Shown one piece after another: positions 27,401 through 42,600 of a stretch of DNA of 64,000 bases. This DNA is from Megachile rotundata (lineage: Eukaryota; Arthropoda; Insecta; Hymenoptera; Megachilidae). The stretch covers positions 2,170,001 to 2,234,000 of the forward strand of contig NW_027473317.1 of the NCBI RefSeq assembly GCF_050947335.1, read 5' to 3'. Position 1 is the stretch's first letter. Each line of letters opens with the position of its first letter. The notes beneath the pieces are model-generated. The model searched no databases. It saw only the letters and a program-made list of their open reading frames with translations, and was not told where the DNA came from. A program made the translations under genes and the position numbers.

Positions 27401-28394
27401 TGATTGTATGATTGCGATTGTATGATTGTGATTGTATGACTGTGATTGTATGATTGTGATTGTATGATTGTGATTGTATGATTGTGATTGTATGATTGTG
27501 ATTGTATGATTTTAATTGTATGACTGTGATTGTATAATAGTGATTGTGACATTGCGATTGTATGATTGCGATTGTATGATTGTGATTGTATGACTGTGAT
27601 TGTATGATTGTGATAGTAAGATTGTGATTGTATGATTGTGATTGTATGATTGTGATTGTATGATAGTGATTGTGACATTGCGATTGTATGATTGCGAATG
27701 TATGATTGTGATTGTATGATGGTGATTGTATGATTGTGATTGTATGATTTTAATTGTATGATTGTGATTGTATGATTGTGATTGTATGATTGCGTCTGTA
27801 TGATTGTGATTGTATGATTGTGATTGTATGATTGCGTCTGTATGATTGTGATTGTATGATTTTGATTGTATGATTGTGATTGCATGATTGTGATTATATG
27901 ATTGTGATTGTATGATTGTGATTGTATCATTGTGATTGTATGATTGTGATTGTATGATTTTAATTGTATGACTGTGATTGTATAATAGTGATTGTGACAT
28001 TGCGATTGTATGATTGCGATTGTATGATTGTGATTGTATGACTGTGATTGTATGATTGTGATAGTAAGATTGTGATTGTATGATTGTGATTGTATGATTG
28101 TGATTGTACGATAGTGATTGTGACATTGCGATTGTATGATTGCGATTGTATGATTGTGATTGTATGACTGTGATTGTATGATTGTGATTGTATGATTGTG
28201 ATTGTATGATTGTGATTGTATGACTGTGATTGTATGATTGTGATTGTATGATAGTGATTGTGATATTGCGATTGTATGATTGCGATTGTATGATTGTGAT
28301 TGCATGACAGTGATTGTATGATTGTGTTTGTATGATTGTGATTGTATGATTGTGATTGTATAATTGTCATTGTATGATTGTGATTGTATGACTT

Positions 28395-31300
28395 TTATTG
28401 TATGATCGTGATTGTATGATCGTGATTGTATGATTGTGATTGTATGATTGTGATTGTATGATTGTGACTGTATGATTGCGATTGTATGATTGCGATTGTA
28501 TGATTGTGATTGTATGATTGTGATTGTATGATTGTGATTGTATGATTGTGATTGTATGATTGTGATTGTATGATTTTAATTGTATGACTGTGATTGTATA
28601 ATAGTGATTGTGACATTGCGATTGTATGATTGCGATTGTATGATTGTGATTGTATGACTGTGATTGTATGATTGTGATAGTAAGATTGTGATTGTATGAT
28701 TGTGATTGTATGATTGTGATTGTATGATAGTGATTGTGACATTGCGATTGTATGATTGCGAATGTATGATTGTGATTGTATGATTGTGATTGTATGATTG
28801 TGATTGTATGATTTTAATTGTATGATTGTGATTGTATGATTGTGATTGTATGATTGCGTCTGTATGATTGTGATTGTATGATTTTGATTGTATGATTGTG
28901 ATTGCATGATTGTGATTATATGATTGTGATTGTATGATTGTGATTGTATGATTTTAATTGTATGATTGTGATTGTATGATCGTGATTGCATGACTGTGAT
29001 TGTATGATTGTGTTTGTATGATTGTGATTGTATGATTGTGATTGTATGATTGTCATTGTATGAATGTGATTGTATGACTGTGATTGTATGATTGTGATAG
29101 TAAGATTGTGATTGTATGATTGTGATTGTATGATTGTGAATGTATGATTGTGATTGTATGATTGTGATTGTATGATTGTGATTGTATGATTTTATTTGTA
29201 TGATTGTGATTGTATGATTGTGATTGTATGATTGTGATTGTATGATCGTGATTGCATCACTGTGATTGTATGATTGTGTTTGTATGATTGTGATTGTATG
29301 ATTGTGATTGTATGATTGTCATTGTATGAATGTGATTGTATGACTTTTATTGTATGATTGTGATTGCATGATTGTGATTGTATGATTGTGATTGTATGAT
29401 TGTGATTGTATGATTGTGATTGTATGATTGTGATTGTATGATTGTGATTGTATGATTTTGATTGTATGATTGTGATTGCATGATTGAGATTGTATGATTG
29501 TGATTGTATGATTGTGATTGTATGATTATGATTATATGCTTGTGATTGTATGATTGTGATTGTATGATTGTGATTGTATGATTGCGTCTGTATGATTGTG
29601 ATTGTATGATTTTGATTGTATGATTGTGATTGCATGATTGTGATTATATGATTGTGATTGTATGATTGTGATTGTATGATTTTCATTGTATGATTGTGAT
29701 TGTATGATCGTGATTGCATGACTGTGATTGTATGATTGTGTTTGTATGATTGTGATTGTATGATTGTGATTGTATGATTGTCATTGTATGAATGTGATTG
29801 TATGACTGTGATTGTATGATTGTGATAGTAAGATTGTGATTGTATGATTGTGATTGTATGATTGTGATTGTATGATTGTGATTGTATGATTGTGATTGTA
29901 TGATTGTGATTGTATGATTTTATTTGTATGATTGTGATTGTATGATTGTGATTGTATGATTGTGATTGTATGATTTTGATTGTATGATTGTGATTGCATG
30001 ATTGAGATTGTATGATTGTGATTGTATGATCGTGATTGTATGATTGTGATTATATGATTGTGATTGTATGATCGCGTTTGTATGATTGTGATTGTATGAT
30101 TGTGATTGTATGATCGTGATTGTATGATCGTGATTGTATGATCGTGATTGTATGATCGTGATTGTATGATCGTGATTGTATGATCGTGATTGTAGGATTG
30201 TGATTGTATGATTGTGATTGTATGACTGTGATTGTATAATAGTGATTGTGAGATTGCGATTGTATGATTGCGATTGTATGACTGTGATTGTATGATTGTG
30301 ATAGTAAGATTGTGATTGTATGATTGTGATTGTATGATTGTGATTTTATGATAGTGATTGTGACATTGCGATTGTATGATTGCGAATGTATGATTGTGAT
30401 TGTATGATTGTGATTGTATGATTGTGATTGTATGATTTTAATTGTATGATTGTGATTGTATGATTGTGATTGTATGATTGCGTCTGTATGATTGTGATTG
30501 TATGATTTTGATTGTATGATTGTGATTGCATGATTGTGATTATATGATTGTGATTGTATGATTGTGATTGTATCATTGTGATTGTATGATTGTGATTGTA
30601 TGATTGTGATTGTATGATTTTAATTGTATGATTGTGATTGTATGACTGTGATTGTATAATAGTGATTGTGAGATTGCGATTGTATGATTGCGATTGTATG
30701 ATTGTGATTGTATGATTGTGATTGAATGATTGTGATTGTATGATTGTGATTGTATGATTTTATATGTATGATTGTGATTGTATGATTGCGATTGTAGTAT
30801 TGCGATTGTATGATTGTGATTGTATGATCGTGATTGCATGACTGTGATTGTATGATTGTGTTTGTATGATTGTGATTGTATGATTGTCATTGTATGAATG
30901 TGATTGTATGACTTTTATTGTATGATTGTGATTGTATGATTTTAATTGTATGACTGTGATTGTATAATAGTGATTGTGATATTGCGATTGTATGATTGCG
31001 ATTGTATGATTGTGATTGCATGACTGTGATTATATGATTGTGTTTGTATGATTGTGATTGTATGATTGTGATTGTATGATTGTCATTGTATGAATGTGAT
31101 TGTATGACTTTTATTGTATGATTGTGATTGCATGATTGTGATTGTATGATTGTGATTGAATGATTGTGATTGTATGATTGTGATTGTATGATTGTGATTG
31201 TATGATTGTGATTGTATGATTTTGATTGTATGATTGTGATTGCGTGATTGAGATTGTATGATTGTGATTGTATGATTGTGATTGTATGATTATGATTATA

Positions 31301-31870
31301 TGCTTGTGATTGTATGATTGTGATTGTATGATTGTGATTGTATGATTGCGTCTGTATGATTGTGATTGTATGATTTTGATTGTATGATTGTGATTGCATG
31401 ATTGTGATTATATGATTGTGATTGTATGATTGTGATTGTATGATTTTCATTTTATGATTGTGATTGTATGATCGTGATTGCATGACTGTGATTGTATGAT
31501 TGTGTTTGTATGATTGTGATTGTATGATTGTGATTGTATGATTGTCATTGTATGAATGTGATTGTATGACTGTGATTGTATGATTGTGATAGTAAGATTG
31601 TGATTGTATGATTGTGATTGTATGATTGTGATTGTATGATTGTGATTGTATGATTGTGATTGTATGATTGTGATTGTATGATTGTGATTGTATGATTTTA
31701 TTTGTATGATTGTGATTGTATGATTGTGATTGTATGATTGTGATTGTATGATCGTGATTGCATGACTGTGATTGTATGATTGTGTTTGGATGATTGTGAT
31801 TGTATGATTGTGATTGTATGATTGTCATTGTATGAATGTGATTGTATGACTTTTATTGTATGATTGTGAT
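28395..31870. repeat. About 3-kb segment recurring at 49.95-53.25 kb, first copy
   Basis: Repeat-derived open frames at 29192-29719, 29781-29999, 30346-30576 and 30573-30890 have counterparts 21,574 bp (1541 units) downstream, with the first and third identical in translation and the others differing by single residues. A shared GCATCACTG variant (near 29255 and 50827) supports common origin. The copies differ by single units and by a 12-unit block near 31.2-31.4 kb. Boundaries are approximate. Confidence 0.75.
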
Positions 31871-32882
31871 TGCATGATTGTGATTGTATGATTGTGATTG
31901 TATGATTGTGATTGTATGATTGTGATTGTATGATTGTGATTGTATGATTGTGATTGTATGATTTTGATTGTATGATTGTGATTGCATGATTGAGATTGTA
32001 TGATTGTGATTGTATGATTGTGATTGTATGATTATGATTATATGCTTGTGATTGTATGATTGTGATTGTATGATTGCGTCTGTATGATTGCGATTGTATG
32101 ATTTTGATTGTATGATTGTGATTGCATGATTGTGATTATATGATTGTGAATGTATGATTGTGATTGTATGATTTTCATTGTATGATTGTGATTGTATGAT
32201 CGTGATTGCATGACTGTGATTGTATGATTGTGTTTGTATGATTGTGATTGTATGATTGTGTTTGTATGATTGTGATTGTATGATTGCGTCTGTATGATTG
32301 TGATTGTATGATTTTGATTGTATGATTGTGATTGCATGATTGTGATTATATGATTGTGATTGTATGATTGTGATTGTATGATTTTCATTGTATGATTGTG
32401 ATTGTATGATCGTGATTGCATGACTGTGATTGTATGATTGTGTTTGTATGATTGTGATTGTATGATTGTGATTGTATGATTGTCATTGTATGAATGTGAT
32501 TGTATGACTGTGATTGTATGATTGCGATAGTAAGATTGTGATTGTATGATTGTGATTGTATGATTGTGATTGTATGATTGTGATTGTATGATTGTGATTG
32601 TATGATTGTGATTGTATGATTTTATTTGTATGATTGTGATTGTATGATTGTGATTGTATGATTGTGATTGTATGATTTTGATTGTATGATTGTGATTGCA
32701 TGATTGAGATTGTATGATTGTGATTGTATGATCGTGATTGTATGATTGTGATTATATGATTGTGATTGTATGATCGCGTTTGTATGATTGTGATTGTATG
32801 ATTGTGATTGTATGATCGTGATTGTATGATCGTGATTGTATGATCGTGATTGTATGATCGTGATTGTATGATCGTGATTGTA

Positions 32883-33764
32883 TGATCGTGATTGTAGGAT
32901 TGTGATTGTATGATTGTGATTGTATGACTGTGATTGTATAATAGTGATTGTGAGATTGCGATTGTATGATTGCGATTGTATGACTGTGATTGTATGATTG
33001 TGATAGTAAGATTGTGATTGTATGATTGTGATTGTATGATTGTGATTTTATGATAGTGATTGTGACATTGCGATTGTATGATTGCGAATGTATGATTGTG
33101 ATTGTATGATTGTGATTGTATGATTGTGATTGTATGATTTTAATTGTATGATTGTGATTGTATGATTGTGATTGTATGATTGCGTCTGTATGATTGTGAT
33201 TGTATGATTTTGATTGTATGATTGTGATTGCATGATTGTGATTATATGATTGTGATTGTATGATTGTGATTGTATCATTGTGATTGTATGATTGTGATTG
33301 TATGATTGTGATTGTATGATTTTAATTGTATGATTGTGATTGTATGACTGTGATTGTATAATAGTGATTGTGAGATTGCGATTGTATGATTGCGATTGTA
33401 TGATTGTGATTGTATGATTGTGATTGAATGATTGTGATTGTATGATTGTGATTGTATGATTTTAAATGTATGATTGTGATTGTATGATTGCGATTGTAGT
33501 ATTGCGATTGTATGATTGTGATTGTATGATCGTGATTGCATGACTGTGATTGTATGATTGTGTTTGTATGATTGTGATTGTATGATTGTCATTGTATGAA
33601 TGTGATTGTATGACTTTTATTGTATGATTGTGATTGTATGATTTTAATTGTATGACTGTGATTGTATAATAGTGATTGTGATATTGCGATTGTATGATTG
33701 CGATTGTATGATTGTGATTGCATGACTGTGATTATATGATTGTGTTTGTATGATTGTGATTGTA
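32883..33764. repeat. 882-bp nested duplication, first copy
   Basis: Beginning at the last TGATCG unit before a TAGG junction, this 63-unit segment is followed directly by a second copy at 33765-34646. Repeat-derived frames at 33048 and 33275 reappear at 33930 and 34157. The pair is itself contained in the 7,546-bp duplication and therefore appears again at about 40429-42192. Confidence 0.88.
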
Positions 33765-34646
33765 TGATCGTGATTGTAGGATTGTGATTGTATGATTGTG
33801 ATTGTATGACTGTGATTGTATAATAGTGATTGTGAGATTGCGATTGTATGATTGCGATTGTATGACTGTGATTGTATGATTGTGATAGTAAGATTGTGAT
33901 TGTATGATTGTGATTGTATGATTGTGATTTTATGATAGTGATTGTGACATTGCGATTGTATGATTGCGAATGTATGATTGTGATTGTATGATTGTGATTG
34001 TATGATTGTGATTGTATGATTTTAATTGTATGATTGTGATTGTATGATTGTGATTGTATGATTGCGTCTGTATGATTGTGATTGTATGATTTTGATTGTA
34101 TGATTGTGATTGCATGATTGTGATTATATGATTGTGATTGTATGATTGTGATTGTATCATTGTGATTGTATGATTGTGATTGTATGATTGTGATTGTATG
34201 ATTTTAATTGTATGATTGTGATTGTATGACTGTGATTGTATAATAGTGATTGTGAGATTGCGATTGTATGATTGCGATTGTATGATTGTGATTGTATGAT
34301 TGTGATTGAATGATTGTGATTGTATGATTGTGATTGTATGATTTTAAATGTATGATTGTGATTGTATGATTGCGATTGTAGTATTGCGATTGTATGATTG
34401 TGATTGTATGATCGTGATTGCATGACTGTGATTGTATGATTGTGTTTGTATGATTGTGATTGTATGATTGTCATTGTATGAATGTGATTGTATGACTTTT
34501 ATTGTATGATTGTGATTGTATGATTTTAATTGTATGACTGTGATTGTATAATAGTGATTGTGATATTGCGATTGTATGATTGCGATTGTATGATTGTGAT
34601 TGCATGACTGTGATTATATGATTGTGTTTGTATGATTGTGATTGTA
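33765..34646. repeat. 882-bp nested duplication, second copy
   Basis: The second copy starts with a lone TGATCGTGATTGTAGG immediately after GTGTTTGTATGATTGTGATTG units, a junction expected if exchange took place between the end of a TGATCG run and a consensus unit. It ends at 34646, where TGATTGTGATTG replaces the TGATCG unit. The single orphan TGATCG unit is the clearest junction footprint. Confidence 0.88.
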
Positions 34647-37600
34647 TGATTGTGATTGTATGATTGTCATTGTATGAATGTGATTGTATGACTTTTATTG
34701 TATGATTGTGATTGCATGATTGTGATTGTATGATTGTGATTGAATGATTGTGATTGTATGATTGTGATTGTATGATTGTGATTGTATGATTGTGATTGTA
34801 TGATTTTGATTGTATGATTGTGATTGCGTGATTGAGATTGTATGATTGTGATTGTATGATTGTGATTGTATGATTATGATTATATGCTTGTGATTGTATG
34901 ATTGTGATTGTATGATTGTGATTGTATGATTGCGTCTGTATGATTGTGATTGTATGATTTTGATTGTATGATTGTGATTGCATGATTGTGATTATATGAT
35001 TGTGATTGTATGATTGTGATTGTATGATTTTCATTTTATGATTGTGATTGTATGATCGTGATTGCATGACTGTGATTGTATGATTGTGTTTGTATGATTG
35101 TGATTGTATGATTGTGATTGTATGATTGTCATTGTATGAATGTGATTGTATGACTGTGATTGTATGATTGTGATAGTAAGATTGTGATTGTATGATTGTG
35201 ATTGTATGATTGTGATTGTATGATTGTGATTGTATGATTGTGATTGTATGATTGTGATTGTATGATTGTGATTGTATGATTTTATTTGTATGATTGTGAT
35301 TGTATGATTGTGATTGTATGATTGTGATTGTATGATCGTGATTGCATGACTGTGATTGTATGATTGTGTTTGGATGATTGTGATTGTATGATTGTGATTG
35401 TATGATTGTCATTGTATGAATGTGATTGTATGACTTTTATTGTATGATTGTGATTGCATGATTGTGATTGTATGATTGTGATTGTATGATTGTGATTGTA
35501 TGATTGTGATTGTATGATTGTGATTGTATGATTGTGATTGTATGATTTTGATTGTATGATTGTGATTGCATGATTGAGATTGTATGATTGTGATTGTATG
35601 ATTGTGATTGTATGATTATGATTATATGCTTGTGATTGTATGATTGTGATTGTATGATTGTGATTGTATGATTGCGTCTGTATGATTGCGATTGTATGAT
35701 TTTGATTGTATGATTGTGATTGCATGATTGTGATTATATGATTGTGATTGTATGATTGTGATTGTATGATTTTCATTGTATGATTGTGATTGTATGATCG
35801 TGATTGCATGACTGTGATTGTATGATTGTGTTTGTATGATTGTGATTGTATGATTGTGATTGTATGATTGTCATTGTATGAATGTGATTGTATGACTGTG
35901 ATTGTATGATTGTGATAGTAAGATTGTGATTGTATGATTGTGATTGTATGATTGTGATTGTATGATTGTGATTGTATGATTGTGATTGTATGATTGTGAT
36001 TGTATGATTGTGATTGTATGATTGTGATTGTATGATTTTATTTGTATGATTGTGATTGTATGATTGTGATTGTATGATTGTGATTGTATGATTGTGATTG
36101 TATGATTGTGATTGTATGATTTTGATTGTATGATTGTGATTGCATGATTGAGATTGTATGTTTGTGATTGTATGATCGTGATTGTATGATTGTGATTATA
36201 TGATTGTGATTGTATGATCGCGTTTGTATGATTGTGATTGTATGATTGTGATTGTATGATCGTGATTGTATGATCGTGATTGTATGATCGTGATTGTATG
36301 ATCGTGATTGTATGATCGTGATTGTATGATCGTGATTGTATGATCGTGATTGTAGGATTGTGATTGTATGATTGTGATTGTATGACTGTGATTGTATAAT
36401 AGTGATTGTGAGATTGCGATTGTATGATTGCGATTGTATGACTGTGATTGTATGATTGTGATAGTAAGATTGTGATTGTATGATTGTGATTGTATGATTG
36501 TGATTGTATGATAGTGATTGTGACATTGCGATTGTATGATTGCGAATGTATGATTGTGATTGTATGATTGTGATTGTATGATTGTGATTGTATGATTTTA
36601 ATTGTATGATTGTGATTGTACGATTGTGATTGTATGATTGCGTCTGTATGATTGTGATTGTATGATTTTGATTGTATGATTGTGATTGCATGATTGTGAT
36701 TATATGATTGTGATTGTATGATTGTGATTGTATCATTGTGATTGTATGATTGTGATTGTATGATTGTGATTGTATGATTTTAAATGTATGATTGTGATTG
36801 TATGATTGCGATGGTAGTATTGCGATTGTATGATTGTGATTGTATGACTGTGATTGTATGATTGTGATTGTATGATTGTGATTGTATGATTGTGATTGTA
36901 TGATTGTGATTGTATGATTTTAATTGTATGACTCTGATTGTATAATAGTGATTGTGACATTGCGATTGTATGATTGCGATTGTATGATTGTGATTGTATG
37001 ACTGTGATTGTATGATTGTGATAGTAAGATTGTGATTGTATGATTGTGATTGTATGATTGTGATTGTATGATAGGGATTGTGACATTGCGATTGTATGAT
37101 TGCGAATGTATGATTGTGATTGTATGATGGTGATTGTATGATTGTGATTGTATGATTTTAATTGTATGATTGTGATTGTATGATTGTGATTGTATGATTG
37201 CGTCTGTATGATTGTGATTGTATGATTGTGATTGTATGATTGCGTCTGTATGATTGTGATTGTATGATTTTGATTGTATGATTGTGATTGCATGATTGTG
37301 ATTATATGATTGTGATTGTATGATTGTGATTGTATCATTGTGATTGTATGATTGTGATTGTATGATTTTAATTGTATGACTGTGATTGTATAATAGTGAT
37401 TGTGACATTGCAATTGTATGATTGCGATTGTATGATTGTGGTTGTATGACTGTGATTGTATGATTGTGATAGTAAGATTGTGATTGTATGATTGTGATTG
37501 TATGATTGTGATTGTATGACTGTGATTGTATGATTGTGATAGTAAGATTGTGATTGTATGATTGTGATTGTATGATTGTGATTGTACGATAGTGATTGTG

Positions 37601-39637
37601 ACATTGCGATTGTATGATTGCGATTGTATGATTGTGATTGTATGATGGTGATTGTATGATTGCGAATGTATGATTGTGATTGTATGATGGTGATTGTATG
37701 ATTGTGATTGTATGATTTTAATTGTATGATTGTGATTGTATGATTGTGATTGTATGATTGCGTCTGTATGATTGTGATTGTATGATTGTGATTGTATGAT
37801 TGCGTCTGTATGATTGTGATTGTATGATTTTGATTGTATGATTGTGATTGCATGATTGTGATTATATGATTGTGATTGTATGATTGTGATTGTATCATTG
37901 TGATTGTATGATTGTGATTGTATGATTTTAATTGTATGACTGTGATTGTATAATAGTGATTGTGACATTGCGATTGTATGATTGCGATTGTATGATTGTG
38001 ATTGTATGACTGTGATTGTATGATTGTGATAGTAAGATTGTGATTGTATGATTGTGATTGTATGATTGTGATTGTACGATAGTGATTGTGACATTGCGAT
38101 TGTATGATTGCGATTGTATGATTGTGATTGTATGACTGTGATTGTATGATTGTGATTGTATGATTGTGATTGTATGATTGTGATTGTATGACTGTGATTG
38201 TATGATTGTGATTGTATGATAGTGATTGTGATATTGCGATTGTATGATTGCGATTGTATGATTGTGATTGCATGACAGTGATTGTATGATTGTGTTTGTA
38301 TGATTGTGATTGTATGATTGTGATTGTATAATTGTCATTGTATGATTGTGATTGTATGACTTTTATTGTATGATCGTGATTGTATGATCGTGATTGTATG
38401 ATTGTGATTGTATGATTGTGATTGTATGATTGTGACTGTATGATTGCGATTGTATGATTGCGATTGTATGATTGTGATTGTATGATTGTGATTGTATGAT
38501 TGTGATTGTATGATTGTGATTGTATGATTTTAATTGTATGACTGTGATTGTATAATAGTGATTGTGACATTGCGATTGTATGATTGCGATTGTATGATTG
38601 TGATTGTATGACTGTGATTGTATGATTGTGATAGTAAGATTGTGATTGTATGATTGTGATTGTATGATTGTGATTGTATGATAGTGATTGTGACATTGCG
38701 ATTGTATGATTGCGAATGTATGATTGTGATTGTATGATTGTGATTGTATGATTGTGATTGTATGATTTTAATTGTATGATTGTGATTGTATGATTGTGAT
38801 TGTATGATTGCGTCTGTATGATTGTGATTGTATGATTTTGATTGTATGATTGTGATTGCATGATTGTGATTATATGATTGTGATTGTATGATTGTGATTG
38901 TATGATTTTAATTGTAAGATTGTGATTGTATGATCGTGATTGCATGACTGTGATTGTATGATTGTGTTTGTATGATTGTGATTGTATGATTGTGATTGTA
39001 TGATTGTCATTGTATGAATGTGATTGTATGACTGTGATTGTATGATTGTGATAGTAAGATTGTGATTGTATGATTGTGATTGTATGATTGTGATTGTATG
39101 ATTGTGATTGTATGATTGTGATTGTATGATTGTGATTGTATGATTTTATTTGTATGATTGTGATTGTATGATTGTGATTGTATGATTGTGATTGTATGAT
39201 CGTGATTGCATCACTGTGATTGTATGATTGTGTTTGTATGATTGTGATTGTATGATCGTGATTGTATGATCGTGATTGTATGATCGTGATTGTATGATCG
39301 TGATTGTATGATCGTGATTGTATGATCGTGATTGTAGGATTGTGATTGTATGATTGTGATTGTATGACTGTGATTGTATAATAGTGATTGTGAGATTGCG
39401 ATTGTATGATTGCGATTGTATGACTGTGATTGTATGATTGTGATAGTAAGATTGTGATTGTATGATTGTGATTGTATGATTGTGATTTTATGATAGTGAT
39501 TGTGACATTGCGATTGTATGATTGCGAATGTATGATTGTGATTGTATGATTGTGATTGTATGATTGTGATTGTATGATTTTAATTGTATGATTGTGATTG
39601 TATGATTGTGATTGTATGATTGCGTCTGTATGATTGT

Positions 39638-42600
39638 GATTGTATGATTTTGATTGTATGATTGTGATTGCATGATTGTGATTATATGATTGTGAATGTA
39701 TGATTGTGATTGTATGATTTTCATTGTATGATTGTGATTGTATGATCGTGATTGCATGACTGTGATTGTATGATTGTGTTTGTATGATTGTGATTGTATG
39801 ATTGTGTTTGTATGATTGTGATTGTATGATTGCGTCTGTATGATTGTGATTGTATGATTTTGATTGTATGATTGTGATTGCATGATTGTGATTATATGAT
39901 TGTGATTGTATGATTGTGATTGTATGATTTTCATTGTATGATTGTGATTGTATGATCGTGATTGCATGACTGTGATTGTATGATTGTGTTTGTATGATTG
40001 TGATTGTATGATTGTGATTGTATGATTGTCATTGTATGAATGTGATTGTATGACTGTGATTGTATGATTGTGATAGTAAGATTGTGATTGTATGATTGTG
40101 ATTGTATGATTGTGATTGTATGATTGTGATTGTATGATTGTGATTGTATGATTGTGATTGTATGATTTTATTTGTATGATTGTGATTGTATGATTGTGAT
40201 TGTATGATTGTGATTGTATGATTTTGATTGTATGATTGTGATTGCATGATTGAGATTGTATGATTGTGATTGTATGATCGTGATTGTATGATTGTGATTA
40301 TATGATTGTGATTGTATGATCGCGTTTGTATGATTGTGATTGTATGATTGTGATTGTATGATCGTGATTGTATGATCGTGATTGTATGATCGTGATTGTA
40401 TGATCGTGATTGTATGATCGTGATTGTATGATCGTGATTGTAGGATTGTGATTGTATGATTGTGATTGTATGACTGTGATTGTATAATAGTGATTGTGAG
40501 ATTGCGATTGTATGATTGCGATTGTATGACTGTGATTGTATGATTGTGATAGTAAGATTGTGATTGTATGATTGTGATTGTATGATTGTGATTTTATGAT
40601 AGTGATTGTGACATTGCGATTGTATGATTGCGAATGTATGATTGTGATTGTATGATTGTGATTGTATGATTGTGATTGTATGATTTTAATTGTATGATTG
40701 TGATTGTATGATTGTGATTGTATGATTGCGTCTGTATGATTGTGATTGTATGATTTTGATTGTATGATTGTGATTGCATGATTGTGATTATATGATTGTG
40801 ATTGTATGATTGTGATTGTATCATTGTGATTGTATGATTGTGATTGTATGATTGTGATTGTATGATTTTAATTGTATGATTGTGATTGTATGACTGTGAT
40901 TGTATAATAGTGATTGTGAGATTGCGATTGTATGATTGCGATTGTATGATTGTGATTGTATGATTGTGATTGAATGATTGTGATTGTATGATTGTGATTG
41001 TATGATTTTAAATGTATGATTGTGATTGTATGATTGCGATTGTAGTATTGCGATTGTATGATTGTGATTGTATGATCGTGATTGCATGACTGTGATTGTA
41101 TGATTGTGTTTGTATGATTGTGATTGTATGATTGTCATTGTATGAATGTGATTGTATGACTTTTATTGTATGATTGTGATTGTATGATTTTAATTGTATG
41201 ACTGTGATTGTATAATAGTGATTGTGATATTGCGATTGTATGATTGCGATTGTATGATTGTGATTGCATGACTGTGATTATATGATTGTGTTTGTATGAT
41301 TGTGATTGTATGATCGTGATTGTAGGATTGTGATTGTATGATTGTGATTGTATGACTGTGATTGTATAATAGTGATTGTGAGATTGCGATTGTATGATTG
41401 CGATTGTATGACTGTGATTGTATGATTGTGATAGTAAGATTGTGATTGTATGATTGTGATTGTATGATTGTGATTTTATGATAGTGATTGTGACATTGCG
41501 ATTGTATGATTGCGAATGTATGATTGTGATTGTATGATTGTGATTGTATGATTGTGATTGTATGATTTTAATTGTATGATTGTGATTGTATGATTGTGAT
41601 TGTATGATTGCGTCTGTATGATTGTGATTGTATGATTTTGATTGTATGATTGTGATTGCATGATTGTGATTATATGATTGTGATTGTATGATTGTGATTG
41701 TATCATTGTGATTGTATGATTGTGATTGTATGATTGTGATTGTATGATTTTAATTGTATGATTGTGATTGTATGACTGTGATTGTATAATAGTGATTGTG
41801 AGATTGCGATTGTATGATTGCGATTGTATGATTGTGATTGTATGATTGTGATTGAATGATTGTGATTGTATGATTGTGATTGTATGATTTTAAATGTATG
41901 ATTGTGATTGTATGATTGCGATTGTAGTATTGCGATTGTATGATTGTGATTGTATGATCGTGATTGCATGACTGTGATTGTATGATTGTGTTTGTATGAT
42001 TGTGATTGTATGATTGTCATTGTATGAATGTGATTGTATGACTTTTATTGTATGATTGTGATTGTATGATTTTAATTGTATGACTGTGATTGTATAATAG
42101 TGATTGTGATATTGCGATTGTATGATTGCGATTGTATGATTGTGATTGCATGACTGTGATTATATGATTGTGTTTGTATGATTGTGATTGTATGATTGTG
42201 ATTGTATGATTGTCATTGTATGAATGTGATTGTATGACTTTTATTGTATGATTGTGATTGCATGATTGTGATTGTATGATTGTGATTGAATGATTGTGAT
42301 TGTATGATTGTGATTGTATGATTGTGATTGTATGATTGTGATTGTATGATTTTGATTGTATGATTGTGATTGCGTGATTGAGATTGTATGATTGTGATTG
42401 TATGATTGTGATTGTATGATTATGATTATATGCTTGTGATTGTATGATTGTGATTGTATGATTGTGATTGTATGATTGCGTCTGTATGATTGTGATTGTA
42501 TGATTTTGATTGTATGATTGTGATTGCATGATTGTGATTATATGATTGTGATTGTATGATTGTGATTGTATGATTTTCATTTTATGATTGTGATTGTATG

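Larger units (their letters stand above)
32046..39637. repeat. 7,546-bp tandem duplication, first copy
   Basis: Landmarks from about 32.05 kb onward recur 7546 bp (539 units) later in unbroken order: repeat-derived open frames beginning at 33278, 33592, 35412, 35809, 36736 and 38945 match those at 40824, 41138, 42958, 43355, 44282 and 46491. Visible differences are few: TATGCTTG against TATGATTG at 32045, GCGATTG against GTGATTG at 32090, GCGATAG against GTGATAG near 32525, and GACTCTG against GACTGTG near 36933. Left of 32045 the similarity stops. The right boundary is where the second copy begins and cannot be fixed to the base. Confidence 0.88.
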
